From Bacteroidales bacterium (GTDB lineage: Bacteria; Bacteroidota; Bacteroidia; Bacteroidales; Paludibacteraceae), in NCBI GenBank assembly GCA_900766775.1, contig CAAFXN010000199.1:1-27537 (forward strand): a stretch of 27,537 bases of DNA, written 5' to 3'. The translations under genes were made by a program, and so were the position numbers. Below, piece by piece: positions 1-7,083 of this stretch (positions are counted from its first letter, which is position 1; each line of letters starts with the position of its first letter). The notes beneath the pieces were generated by a model that worked only from the letters and a program-made list of their open reading frames with translations, was not told the DNA's origin and searched no databases.

Positions 1-103
1 CAATACGCTTGGTGTACGCCTTCGCATTCGGGTCGCAACTGCAGAGGACTACCGCAAGCATCACAACACAGACCATTGCTGAACGAAAATACTCCTTTAA
101 CAT
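1..103 (-). CDS. Lipoprotein, N-terminal fragment (runs off left edge)
   Basis: An open frame begins with ATG at 103-101 and stays open to the left edge for 34 codons. The translation starts MLKEYFRSAMVCVVMLAVVL and continues CSCDPNAKAYTKRI. This is a typical Bacteroidota lipoprotein signal: a charged start, a hydrophobic stretch (about residues 9-20) and a lipobox ending in Cys23, within LCSC. The mature protein would be anchored in a membrane facing the periplasm or cell surface. A second in-frame ATG at residue 10 could also be used; it lies 15 bases after an AGGAG sequence. The gene follows the alpha/beta hydrolase in the same direction across a gap of about 115 bases and may share its transcript. 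Nothing of the mature domain is visible, so no function can be assigned. Confidence 0.75.
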   Translation of the reverse strand, partial: MLKEYFRSAMVCVVMLAVVLCSCDPNAKAYTKRI

Positions 104-141
104 ATAATTAACGTGTAATTAGTCATTAATTTATAGTTGAA

Positions 142-183
142 CACTTTGTGTTCGGCATTTCATGTTGGGCACTGCATGGTAAC
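142..183. repeat. Degenerate 14-bp tandem repeats (3 units)
   Basis: Three units, CACTTTGTGTTCGG, CATTTCATGTTGGG and CACTGCATGGTAAC, lie head to tail. They belong to the same 14-bp family as the arrays at 3675, 15903, 16050 and 18498. Further degenerate units in the opposite orientation (AACGTGAAACGATT) continue to the hydrolase stop codon at 220. Confidence 0.7.
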
Positions 184-219
184 AGGCACTGACCAACGTG
201 AAACGATTAACGCGCAACC

Positions 220-1533
220 TTAGAAACTATAGTTGCCATTTTCTTCTTTCTCCTCATTGATAAGTAAGGTACGCACATTCATCAGGAAACGAAGCAAGCC
301 GGCGATATGGTTGCCGTAGTGTCCGAAGTTGTATTGTATATTTCCGTACTGCCACTTGCTCTTGGCGAGGGTGGCATTCACGTAGGGCACTATATCATCG
401 TCGATGGAATGGAAGATAAAGACGGGTGCTTCCGGCGTCCACGAATAGGACAAGATAGAGTTGAGCGTGAGCGCCTTGTAGAGTTCGGATATCTCGTGGC
501 TGGTTCTGTCCATACCGGTGGGCGAGAGCAGGTCGCTCGTGGTGTGCGTGTCTATCAGTTCGTTGATTTGGGCGGTAGTATATCTTTTGGAGTTAATCCA
601 CTCGTCCAGATGGTCGTAGATACGGGGCTGCAATATCTTCTGCAGGTCCAAGTTCAGGTGGTTGCCTTTCACCACGCCTTGTGTCATCAGGGGCACCGCA
701 CAGGGATAGGAGGCGTAGTTGGTCTCGATGAACTTGTCGTAGGTGGCTTTCACGTCGTAGGGCCCCCCTCCGGCAAAGACTCGGCGCACCTTTATCTGGT
801 CGGCATAGCGCGTCTCTATCATGTGGAGCACGCCCATGGTAACCGCGCCGCCCTGCGAATAGCCCATGAGGTAGATATCGTCGTGCTCGGGCGCCAAGCC
901 CGCTTTCTTCATGAACGGCAGCACCTGGAAATACATGTCCAGCACGTTGGTGGCGGTGGTCTCCATGACGAGATAGGGGTGCACCATGTCCGCCGTAACG
1001 CCATAGCCGAGATAGTCGGGGATAATCAGCGCATAGCCCAACGAGACCAGCAGCGCCTCGAGCGAGAAGGTCTGGCTGGGGGCTTCCTCGTTGGCGGCAA
1101 TGGTATAGTGGGATACTAGGATATAGCGTTTGAACTTCCCGTCCGCCGGCAGGATGACCTTGCCCGAGAGCGTGATAGGGTTGCCCTCGGTATCTATGGA
1201 GGCATATGTGCCGGCTAACTCAATGGCACACATACCATTTCCCCAATCAATCAACTGTTGCACCACAGCATTCATATTGGTGGAGGATGCGCGCATGGGT
1301 GCCGGCAAAGCATCGTCGGGGTTTTGCGGCATATCGGACGCCTGCGCAAACAGTTCACGCTGCGCTTCGCTCCACTGTATATTGCCCATGTCGGTGGTCT
1401 GCTGCGACATCACATGGAAAGTGCCTTCTCCGCCATCAATGGAGGTGAAGTCCACCAAATGGACATTATGGTTGTAGCAGCCGACAAGTAGCAGGGGAAG
1501 GAGGGTAAGGAAGAGGTAAGTAGGTTTGTTCAT
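220..1533 (-). CDS. Secreted alpha/beta-hydrolase lipoprotein (lipase/esterase-like)
   Basis: This 437-residue protein has a lipoprotein signal with lipobox LVGC (Cys19). The alpha/beta-hydrolase signature is clear: the nucleophile elbow GYSQG at 224-228 gives Ser226, an acidic cluster IDDD at 377-380 follows a FIFHS strand, and HYGNH at 405-409 supplies the probable catalytic His. The YLGYG segment near 174-178 resembles the oxyanion-side loop of secretory lipase-type hydrolases. The likely role is hydrolysis of an ester in the periplasm or at the cell surface, possibly removing acyl or acetyl groups from glycans; the substrate is not visible. It is the second gene after a small outer-membrane-type protein and precedes a partial lipoprotein. 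The start is supported by the signal peptide. The family call is firm; the specificity is open. Confidence 0.87.
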   Translation of the reverse strand: MNKPTYLFLTLLPLLLVGCYNHNVHLVDFTSIDGGEGTFHVMSQQTTDMGNIQWSEAQRELFAQASDMPQNPDDALPAPMRASSTNMNAVVQQLIDWGNGMCAIELAGTYASIDTEGNPITLSGKVILPADGKFKRYILVSHYTIAANEEAPSQTFSLEALLVSLGYALIIPDYLGYGVTADMVHPYLVMETTATNVLDMYFQVLPFMKKAGLAPEHDDIYLMGYSQGGAVTMGVLHMIETRYADQIKVRRVFAGGGPYDVKATYDKFIETNYASYPCAVPLMTQGVVKGNHLNLDLQKILQPRIYDHLDEWINSKRYTTAQINELIDTHTTSDLLSPTGMDRTSHEISELYKALTLNSILSYSWTPEAPVFIFHSIDDDIVPYVNATLAKSKWQYGNIQYNFGHYGNHIAGLLRFLMNVRTLLINEEKEENGNYSF

Positions 1534-1540
1534 AGTGGTA

Positions 1541-1592
1541 GTGGGTTATCGGAGTTTTCGGAGTAATCGGAGTTATCTGAATAATCTGAGGG
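1541..1592. repeat. 9-bp tandem repeats, start-adjacent
   Basis: Successive 9-base units CGGAGTTTT, CGGAGTAAT, CGGAGTTAT and CTGAATAAT, with partial units at each end, begin 8 bases upstream of the hydrolase start codon at 1533. They resemble the 9-bp array at 24949-25002, where CTGAATTAT and CGGAAGTAT occur. Confidence 0.8.
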
Positions 1593-1654
1593 CTCTGCTT
1601 ATACAGAGCATGCGCCCTCATAATTCTTATCTCCGCTACGCTTCGAACGATTTT
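1593..1654 (-). repeat. Copy A of a dispersed intergenic repeat of about 60 bp
   Basis: The minus strand here matches the plus strand of 6815-6875 at roughly three bases in four, by hand alignment. Shared blocks include AATCGTTCG, ATAAGA and CATGCTCTG in the same order. Neither copy has coding potential. Confidence 0.6.
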
Positions 1655-1656
1655 CT

Positions 1657-1677
1657 CATAATTCATAATTCATAATT
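1657..1677. repeat. 7-bp tandem repeat (CATAATT x3), stop-adjacent
   Basis: Three perfect CATAATT units end one base before the stop codon (1679-1681) of the outer-membrane-type protein. Confidence 0.85.
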
Positions 1678-1678
1678 A

Positions 1679-2383
1679 TCAAAGCCTTACGCCGATGGAG
1701 GCAGTGAAGATACGAGAGTCGAGCAAGTAAATCTCCTGTTTGCTTGCGATAGAGAACATACCGCCCAACTCTACGCTGCCGAACACATGTTCGTTGCCGA
1801 CACTCACGCCCAGCAATGTCAGGTTGAGCACTCCCGCGCATGCGGTCTTGCGCCCCTTGTAGTCCAGCTCCGTACCCGTATTGATATTCACGCCGTAGCC
1901 CAGCGCGGAATAGAGGCGCACAAGGTTCTTCTCGTAATAGGTGAAGCGCACAACAGGCATGATGGCGATATTGGCAAACCAAGCGGTGTATTGTTTCCCT
2001 AACTCGTTGCCCGCCGCATCGCGCGCTATCATGTCCCAATATACGCCGCCGCAGTCCACCATCCCGCCCACGCCGAACCAGAAATTCACACGGTAGAGAT
2101 ACTCGGCAAAACAGTGTTGCGTGTAGCGAAAATTCTTGGCAAAGATGTCGCCGTTCATGCTCGGTAGGAGGTCTCGCTCATGCCACACAAGGGTCTCGAA
2201 CATCATATCGCCCCACCCCACTCGCAACTCATGGTGCTGATGGACAGGAGGATAGACCTTCTTCTCCATACGCGGCTTGGCGGAGCGGGTGTCCACCGAA
2301 TCCGTCTGCCCTGCCGCAGGCACCGCCCACAGCAACCCCGCCAGCAGCAACGCACAAGGTATGTAATGCAATACTGTTTTCAT
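1679..2383 (-). CDS. Putative outer-membrane beta-barrel-type protein, unrecognised family
   Basis: The protein has 234 residues from the chosen start, MKTVLHYIPC. A signal peptide is visible (hydrophobic CALLLAGLLWAVPAAGQ, cleavage probably after AAG or AAGQ). The body has alternating hydrophobic and polar strands with many Gly and aromatic residues (for example the VNFWFGVGGMVDCGGVYWDM region). It ends in IFTASIGVRL, a beta-strand-like terminus common in outer-membrane proteins. I do not recognise the family. The frame extends upstream to an ATG at 2407, but that codon lies inside the -7 promoter box at 2405-2412, so the ATG at 2383 is preferred. It is the first gene of the block running to the left edge, followed by the alpha/beta hydrolase. 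Confidence 0.72.
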   Translation of the reverse strand: MKTVLHYIPCALLLAGLLWAVPAAGQTDSVDTRSAKPRMEKKVYPPVHQHHELRVGWGDMMFETLVWHERDLLPSMNGDIFAKNFRYTQHCFAEYLYRVNFWFGVGGMVDCGGVYWDMIARDAAGNELGKQYTAWFANIAIMPVVRFTYYEKNLVRLYSALGYGVNINTGTELDYKGRKTACAGVLNLTLLGVSVGNEHVFGSVELGGMFSIASKQEIYLLDSRIFTASIGVRL

Positions 2384-2404
2384 AAACCATATAGATTTTC
2401 GCTG

Positions 2405-2436
2405 CAAAGTTACTATTATTATGGGAAATAAGCAAA
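2405..2436 (-). promoter_or_regulatory. Bacteroides-type promoter for the 2383-leftward operon
   Basis: Read on the minus strand, TTTG (2436-2433), 20 bases, then TAACTTTG (2412-2405) matches the known Bacteroides consensus TTTG / TAnnTTTG with 19-21 spacing. Transcription would start near 2398, leaving a short leader before the ATG at 2383. Confidence 0.72.
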
Positions 2437-2801
2437 TTATTATTCATTTTTTTCTACAAAAACACACCATTTGCGTAAAATGAATGTACTAATGGGGCTC
2501 ATGGTTATGGAACAACAACCATATATTATAGCCATGCCGTATTTTCGGCGTTATGTATAAAATAGCACGGCATTTAGTCGTTTAGAAGTTTTTTTGCGGT
2601 TTTATCGCTCCTTTTTATGGACTGACATTCAGTACCTTACAAAGAAAATGAAGGTCTGTTGCATTTTCTTATGCAATGCCGAAAGCAATGCCGATTTTTG
2701 AGTAGAAGACTCCCAAACAAGTGGAGATGCATGAAAGCACCTCCACGATTTATGAATGATATTTTACTATTTACGAATAGGGGTATACTTATGGCAATAC
2801 C
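2437..2801. other. 365-bp noncoding gap with several inverted repeats
   Basis: No convincing gene is visible. Contents seen: an inverted repeat ATGGTT/AACCAT at 2501-2506 and 2517-2522; a longer dyad ATGCCGT (2534-2540) / ACGGCAT (2577-2583) flanked inside by ATTTT and AAAAT, able to form a two-part stem; a GAAAATG/CATTTTC dyad at 2644-2650 and 2662-2668; and a direct repeat of GCAATGCC at 2673 and 2685. On the minus strand none is followed by a clear T-run, so the terminator of the EamA gene is not obvious. A small RNA is possible but not supported. Confidence 0.45.
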
Positions 2802-3677
2802 TTAGTTTTTGGAAAGGGCATACATGGCAAAGGCGGCGCAGAGGAGGCCTGCTATCTGTATGGGATTGGGAACGACATGCAGGATGATAAGCGAGAGCAG
2901 TACGGTAACCATCGGCGAGAGCCCTTCCATGGGCGAGACCACTACTGCCTTGCCGTAACGATAAGCATAGACAAGCGTGAGCGCACCGACAGAGTTGAGT
3001 ATCTGTATGCCGAAGGATGACCAGAAAGGTACGGCGACGGCGTCCTGCGCAAAGAACTGCGCAGCGTCGGGCGACATCCAATATGCCACGGGGATAAGCA
3101 GCACGGCGGTGATAGCCATCCATAAAAAGATAGACTCCGCGTCCATGCTGTTGTTGGCAAACTTCATGAAGAACCCTTGCACACCCCACGCAAGGAGCAC
3201 CAAGAGCGCCAACACTATCCATAGCCATCCGCTGACGGGACTTCCGTCCGTCCCCGTCTCAAGCGAGAGCAAGAAAATGGCAACGAGCGCCACTACGATA
3301 CCTGCTATCTGCCAACGGGTTGCCTTCTCGCGCAGGAAGATGGCTGCCAAAGTGATGACAATAACCGGCGACATGGAGATGAAAGGGTAGATGATGTACG
3401 ATGGTCCCAGGGTGAGCGCCTTGAAGAGTATCAACTGCCCACCGGCGCCCAAGAACCCCACCGCGCAACCTAAGCCTACGGATTTCCAATCGTGGAGGAG
3501 TTTACCTTTGTTGATGACGAGTGCAACCAAAGCACAAGGAATCATGCTGATTGCCCATGCGATATACACTACCGTGTCGGGAATACCGTGCTGTATCTGG
3601 TAGCCCGAGAATGCGCCCCAAACACCCCATGTGAGGACGGTGATGAGGATATAGATTAGCCAAAGTTTGTTTTTCAT
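2802..3677 (-). CDS. EamA/DMT-family inner-membrane transporter
   Basis: This 291-residue, very hydrophobic protein has about ten predicted membrane segments in two halves, the pattern of the EamA drug/metabolite transporter superfamily. Helix 1 is LWLIYILITVLTWGVWGAFS (about residues 5-24). Pairs of helices separated by short basic loops follow, and the second half starts near residue 150 (GWLWIVLALLVLLAWGVQGF). The motif YPFISMSPVIVITLAAIFLR near 97-116 is typical of the end of an EamA repeat. Members export or import small metabolites; some move sugars or nucleotide sugars, but nothing here fixes the substrate. It is the last gene after the GH31 enzyme (93-bp gap), so it may handle a product of that operon. 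Its ATG lies inside the 14-bp repeat array at 3675-3730. Confidence 0.88.
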   Translation of the reverse strand: MKNKLWLIYILITVLTWGVWGAFSGYQIQHGIPDTVVYIAWAISMIPCALVALVINKGKLLHDWKSVGLGCAVGFLGAGGQLILFKALTLGPSYIIYPFISMSPVIVITLAAIFLREKATRWQIAGIVVALVAIFLLSLETGTDGSPVSGWLWIVLALLVLLAWGVQGFFMKFANNSMDAESIFLWMAITAVLLIPVAYWMSPDAAQFFAQDAVAVPFWSSFGIQILNSVGALTLVYAYRYGKAVVVSPMEGLSPMVTVLLSLIILHVVPNPIQIAGLLCAAFAMYALSKN

Positions 3678-3730
3678 TGCATGTTAGTCATTTTATGTTA
3701 GTCATTGCATGTTTATCATTCCATGTTGGA
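3675..3730. repeat. 14-bp tandem array (4 units) overlapping a start codon
   Basis: The units are CATTGCATGTTAGT, CATTTTATGTTAGT, CATTGCATGTTTAT and CATTCCATGTTGGA. The first three bases are the complement of the transporter's ATG, so the start codon is part of the array. On the minus strand every unit ends in ATG, and because 14 is not a multiple of 3, neighbouring ATGs fall in different frames. Confidence 0.9.
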
Positions 3731-3732
3731 AA

Positions 3733-3749
3733 CTCCGCTTCGCTCCGTG
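3733..3749 (+). repeat. 17-bp element, identical in inverse orientation to 16028-16044
   Basis: CTTCGCTC lies at the centre of a 17-base string that is the exact reverse complement of 16028-16044. At both places it sits next to a 14-bp repeat array, forming one composite element. Confidence 0.85.
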
Positions 3750-3769
3750 TAGGGAATAGTGTGTTTCCA

Positions 3770-5293
3770 TTATTTCAATCGCTCGAAGAAAGGCAGGCGG
3801 GAGAGGGGAGCGGATAGGGTGTAGGTCTTTCCGCCGCGGTACTTTTTACCCTGTTCGTCCATCCAAAGCCCTTTGGGCAAGCGGACGGTACGTTGGAGAC
3901 TATCGGTCAATACGGGTGCCACGAGGTAGCGCGTGCCGAGCATAAACTGGTCGTTGCAGGTGGCGAAACCTTGGTGAGGGAAAGCATACTCCATCGATTG
4001 CACGATGGGTTCCCCCGTTTGGGCGGCGTGGCGGGCACAGTGCATGATATAAGGCGCCATGCGGGTGTGGAGCCATGCCATGTTTCGGACAACGGAGAGG
4101 TTCTCCTCGGAGAGGATACGCCACGGGGCAACGGAGAACTGCATCATCGGCATGAGGGCATGCACCTGCGCAGAGCGGACGATAAGCGGCTGGCAGAACG
4201 TGCTGCTGTCGATGCCCAAGAAAGACGTCCACTGCCCGCCGCCAATCATGTCGGGGCAAGTATAGGTATAGCCCAAGAGCCCTGCCACGGTCATACAGGG
4301 GATGAGCGACTGCACCGCCTGCCAACTATAGTCTTTGTCGCCGAGCCGTTGAACAAGGGGTTGCCCGCCCATGTTCCATGCTGCACGGTATTCGTTGAAG
4401 GGGAACGCCAAACCTATGCGGTTCCATGCCTGCGTATGGAGGGCGGTGTTCACGTCCAAAGCGGCATAGCAGTTGTTGTCGCCTGCGTCGAACTTGAATC
4501 CGTCGATGCCGTATGTGGTCTGCATGTTGCGCAAGAGTGCCGTGAAATAGTCTGCCGCCTCGGGGTTGGTAAGGTCGTAGCATGCGGAATAGCCGTTCCA
4601 CCACGGCAGTATGGCGGTCTCGCCGTTGCTGTTGGTGAGGAGATAGCCCTTGGCTTGCAGGAGCCTAAACTCGGGGGAGTCGGGCGAAACGAAGGGGCAT
4701 ATCCAAAGCATGACGCGGAAGCCCAAAGCGTGGAGTTCATCCACCATGGCTTTGGGGTCGGGAAAGCACTCTGCCTTGAAGTCGAAGTTGCCATAGTAGC
4801 GTTGCCAGTTGTCGTCTATCATGAGCACCCCGGGCGGGAAGCCGTTGTCGATAATGGCATGCGCGTAACGGAGGATGTCGACTTGCGTTTGGTCGTACAT
4901 GAGTTCAATCCACGTGTTGTACTGCGGCATGGTGAAGAAGAGGCTGTCGGGCAGTTGTCCATCGGCAGGGAAATAGCGCGCCTGCGCCGCCAAGTAAGCG
5001 TCGCGCAGGGTGGTGCCTGCCCGAGTGTAGGAGAGCGGGATAGAGGTCTGTATCTCGCCGTCGGTTGCCGAGAAACGGAAGGTGGTGTCCGCCCACGCAT
5101 ACTGTCCGTCGGAGGAGAGGAAGAGGGGCGTGAGTTGGTTGTTGGCATCTTCCGTCCGCAAGTCGAACTCCGGCAGGTTGGTATAGGGCTGGTGCATACC
5201 CAGCCCGACGGCAGCGCCCCACCAATAGAGGGGTTCCGCCGCGTAAGTGAGGGCTGCGAGCGTCAGCAGGATGAGAAAAAGCGGTTTGCGCAT
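3770..5293 (-). CDS. GH31 glycosidase, MYORG/alpha-galactosidase-like, secreted
   Basis: This 507-residue protein has a cleavable signal peptide (LFLILLTLAALTYAAE, residues 5-20). It is a glycoside hydrolase family 31 enzyme, a retaining alpha-glycosidase with a TIM barrel. The barrel begins near residue 122; IDDNWQ is at 159-164. The nucleophile motif GFKFDAGD at 265-272 gives Asp269, and RLGDKD at 316-321 gives a probable acid/base Asp319. PDMIGGG lies at 347-353 and MPMMQFSVAPW at 381-391. The series WWNG, FKFDAG, QSLIP, PDM-GG and MQFS--PWR is, from memory, the order seen in animal MYORG, an alpha-galactosidase of GH31. An alpha-galactosidase role is therefore the best guess and fits the GH36-like enzyme upstream. 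It lies between a DUF4832 lipoprotein and an EamA transporter on the same strand. Confidence 0.86.
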   Translation of the reverse strand: MRKPLFLILLTLAALTYAAEPLYWWGAAVGLGMHQPYTNLPEFDLRTEDANNQLTPLFLSSDGQYAWADTTFRFSATDGEIQTSIPLSYTRAGTTLRDAYLAAQARYFPADGQLPDSLFFTMPQYNTWIELMYDQTQVDILRYAHAIIDNGFPPGVLMIDDNWQRYYGNFDFKAECFPDPKAMVDELHALGFRVMLWICPFVSPDSPEFRLLQAKGYLLTNSNGETAILPWWNGYSACYDLTNPEAADYFTALLRNMQTTYGIDGFKFDAGDNNCYAALDVNTALHTQAWNRIGLAFPFNEYRAAWNMGGQPLVQRLGDKDYSWQAVQSLIPCMTVAGLLGYTYTCPDMIGGGQWTSFLGIDSSTFCQPLIVRSAQVHALMPMMQFSVAPWRILSEENLSVVRNMAWLHTRMAPYIMHCARHAAQTGEPIVQSMEYAFPHQGFATCNDQFMLGTRYLVAPVLTDSLQRTVRLPKGLWMDEQGKKYRGGKTYTLSAPLSRLPFFERLK

Positions 5294-5300
5294 ATTTTTT

Positions 5301-5328
5301 AGGATAAAGGATTAAGGATGAAGGATTA
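5301..5328. repeat. 7-bp tandem repeat (AGGATTA-type x4), start-adjacent
   Basis: AGGATAA, AGGATTA, AGGATGA and AGGATTA lie 8 bases upstream of the GH31 start. The same heptad occurs upstream of two other glycosidase genes (14663-14690, 24892-24919). Confidence 0.9.
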
Positions 5329-5340
5329 AAGACTGATTAC

Positions 5341-5389
5341 CACTGACCACTAATCACTGACCACTGACCACTGACCACTGACCACTAAA
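5341..5389. repeat. 7-bp tandem repeat (CACTGAC x7), stop-adjacent
   Basis: Seven heptads, CACTGAC or CACTAA(T/A), run up to one base before the stop codon (5391-5393) of the DUF4832 gene. Confidence 0.93.
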
Positions 5390-5390
5390 C

Positions 5391-6797
5391 TTACAAAGTG
5401 ATAGTCAGGAGGTAGTTGTAGCCTCGATGGTCGTCCCAGAGGTCTTTGTTTGCCAGTCGGATGGCGTACTCGGGACGGTCGTGGAGGTTGGGCATGGGGT
5501 CGGGCAAGTTAAGATAGACCTTGTAGTTGCCCGCCATAGCAGCATCGAGTTTGCCATGGAGGGTGGTAACGATGGTGTCGCCTGCCATCCAATAGCGGGG
5601 GTCGATGTCCTGCTTAAAGACAAACTGCTGCTCGGGGTCGGTCTCGGAGATGAGAATCATCTCTACATCGCGGGGGTTGATAGGTGCTGCGAAGCCCACA
5701 TTACGCAGGGTGAGCACCACGGAGAAGCGTTCTCCCGCCTTGGGGTCTTGGGTAGGGAAGGCTTTGTCGAGCACCAAGCGGTATCCGAGACGGCGCTTCA
5801 CTTCGTCCATGTGTCCGGACGTAATCCACGAGTTGAGCACGCCGGTGTGGTAACTGCGGTTGAGGTACGTCCAATGGAAGCGCTCCATTTGTGCGATAGC
5901 GTTCTCGCCGGTGGAGTAGTAGCACTCCCCGCAGGTTTCTCCGCCCATGAAGGTATATTTGGTGTCCTCTGCCCAGAAGGCTTTGTCTTCCGGCGACGAG
6001 TAAGTGCCCACATCGTTGGCGGAAGCCACGAAGCAGTCGTTGTGGCCGCAGAGACGTGCTTTGGGTGTGTTTTGGTATGCTTCGGCTTCGGTGAGAGGCG
6101 TGTCTTCGAAGCCTCGCTGGCGGAGGTAGCGCATCTTGTATGCCGGTGTGCGGAGGGCGAGTTGTCGCTCCTCGGGGAGCACTTGAAGGAGGTGGTCCAC
6201 CAGTTCCCAACGGGGCTCGAAGTCTGCGTCCTTGCTCGGATTGAAGGGGAAGGTGGAGGTGTAGTACCATTCTCCCCACGAGCCGATGAATCCGGCTTGC
6301 ATGCAGAGAATAACGTCTTTGTATTCCTCCAAGTAGGGTGCAATCTGGTCAATATGTCGAGACATCCACTCGGGTGCAGCGTCCCAAGGCTGTGCGGACT
6401 TGTCGGCACTGGGCTTGTAGGAGAATCGCACTATCGCCTTTGCTCCGCCCTCGCGCAAGGCCTCCATGTTGCGGGCAAGACGGTCGAGGAAATCTTGGGC
6501 GATGTCGCTCTCCATATAGTCGGTCAGATAGTAGGAGTCGAGGTAGAGCGTCAGGTTGTCTACCTTGCGGTTCCCCTGAATGACAGCGACTTGCGCGGAG
6601 GTCTGGGTGTTGTCGGACTTATAGTAAACCTGTGCCAAGAATCCGCGTTCGGGATTGGGAAAAATCTCGTTCGATTCGGTATAGTAGATGGTACCTTCGG
6701 GGTCGGGTACGGGAGCAGGCTCCGTCGTGCGACAACCTGCCAAGATGGCTGCGCATACGCCTATTGCCATCCATACTTGTCGGTTTATTCTTTGCAT
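5391..6797 (-). CDS. DUF4874/DUF4832 lipoprotein
   Basis: This 468-residue protein has a lipoprotein signal with lipobox LAGC (Cys22). The N-terminal half contains the features I associate with DUF4874: NPERGF near 47-52, a YLDSYYL segment, then IVRFSYKPSA and ILCMQAGFIGSWGEWYYT. The C-terminal half has the DUF4832 pattern (GGETCGE, WTYLNRSYH, GYRLVLDKAFP, then a beta-rich end with NPRDVEMILIS). The two domains usually occur together in secreted Bacteroidota proteins. The WGEW segment and the barrel-like first half suggest a glycoside-hydrolase-like fold, but I know of no established activity. It is the first gene of a block followed by the GH31 enzyme and the EamA transporter. No clear promoter is visible upstream; the hairpin at 7006-7043 separates it from the SusC/SusD operon. 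Confidence 0.83.
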   Translation of the reverse strand: MQRINRQVWMAIGVCAAILAGCRTTEPAPVPDPEGTIYYTESNEIFPNPERGFLAQVYYKSDNTQTSAQVAVIQGNRKVDNLTLYLDSYYLTDYMESDIAQDFLDRLARNMEALREGGAKAIVRFSYKPSADKSAQPWDAAPEWMSRHIDQIAPYLEEYKDVILCMQAGFIGSWGEWYYTSTFPFNPSKDADFEPRWELVDHLLQVLPEERQLALRTPAYKMRYLRQRGFEDTPLTEAEAYQNTPKARLCGHNDCFVASANDVGTYSSPEDKAFWAEDTKYTFMGGETCGECYYSTGENAIAQMERFHWTYLNRSYHTGVLNSWITSGHMDEVKRRLGYRLVLDKAFPTQDPKAGERFSVVLTLRNVGFAAPINPRDVEMILISETDPEQQFVFKQDIDPRYWMAGDTIVTTLHGKLDAAMAGNYKVYLNLPDPMPNLHDRPEYAIRLANKDLWDDHRGYNYLLTITL

Positions 6798-6814
6798 GAT
6801 GATAATGAATTAAA

Positions 6815-6875
6815 TCGTTCGCAACGAAGCGAAAATAAGAGTTGTGAGCGTCCATGCTCTGCGTATGGTAGAAGT
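6815..6875 (+). repeat. Copy B of the dispersed repeat of about 60 bp
   Basis: The plus strand here aligns with the minus strand of 1593-1654 through the shared blocks AATCGTTCG, ATAAGA and CATGCTCTG. Relative to the neighbouring genes, the two copies face opposite ways. Confidence 0.6.
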
Positions 6876-6892
6876 CAGGACAGAGGTCCTGC

Positions 6893-6947
6893 AATCACTA
6901 ACTAATCACTAACTAATCACTAACTAATAACTAACTAATAACTAACT
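6893..6947. repeat. 11-bp tandem array (5 units, AATCACTAACT)
   Basis: Three perfect AATCACTAACT units are followed by two AATAACTAACT units. The identical 11-mer AATCACTAACT ends another array at 27429-27439, more than 20 kb away. Confidence 0.93.
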
Positions 6948-7005
6948 TTTGTCTCGTCGTGATTGTTTGAGCGGTATGGTGCTCTTCGGGCTTTTGTTTT
7001 AATAG

Positions 7006-7043
7006 GTATAGGGTACGGCGGTATGTGCCGCCATACCCTATAC
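7006..7043 (-). terminator. Long hairpin ending the SusC/SusD operon
   Basis: Two 16-base arms (7006-7021 and 7028-7043) pair around a 6-base loop. In minus-strand RNA the only non-Watson-Crick position is a G-U pair. It lies 41 bases past the stop codon of the last operon gene. No long T-run follows, so it may stabilise an RNA 3' end rather than act as a classical terminator. Confidence 0.68.
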
Positions 7044-7083
7044 TTTCAATCAACACATTCAACGATAATTAAGGAATAGGTTC

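Noticed and set aside
2384..2407. Upstream ATG for the outer-membrane-type protein
   Set aside because: The codon overlaps the promoter -7 box, and the shorter start gives a normal signal peptide.
3893..6905. Long plus-strand frames (469 and 492 codons) opposite the GH31 and DUF4832 genes
   Set aside because: They are mirror images of real coding sequence, with no signal peptide, domain or promoter; the minus-strand proteins show catalytic motifs or lipoboxes.
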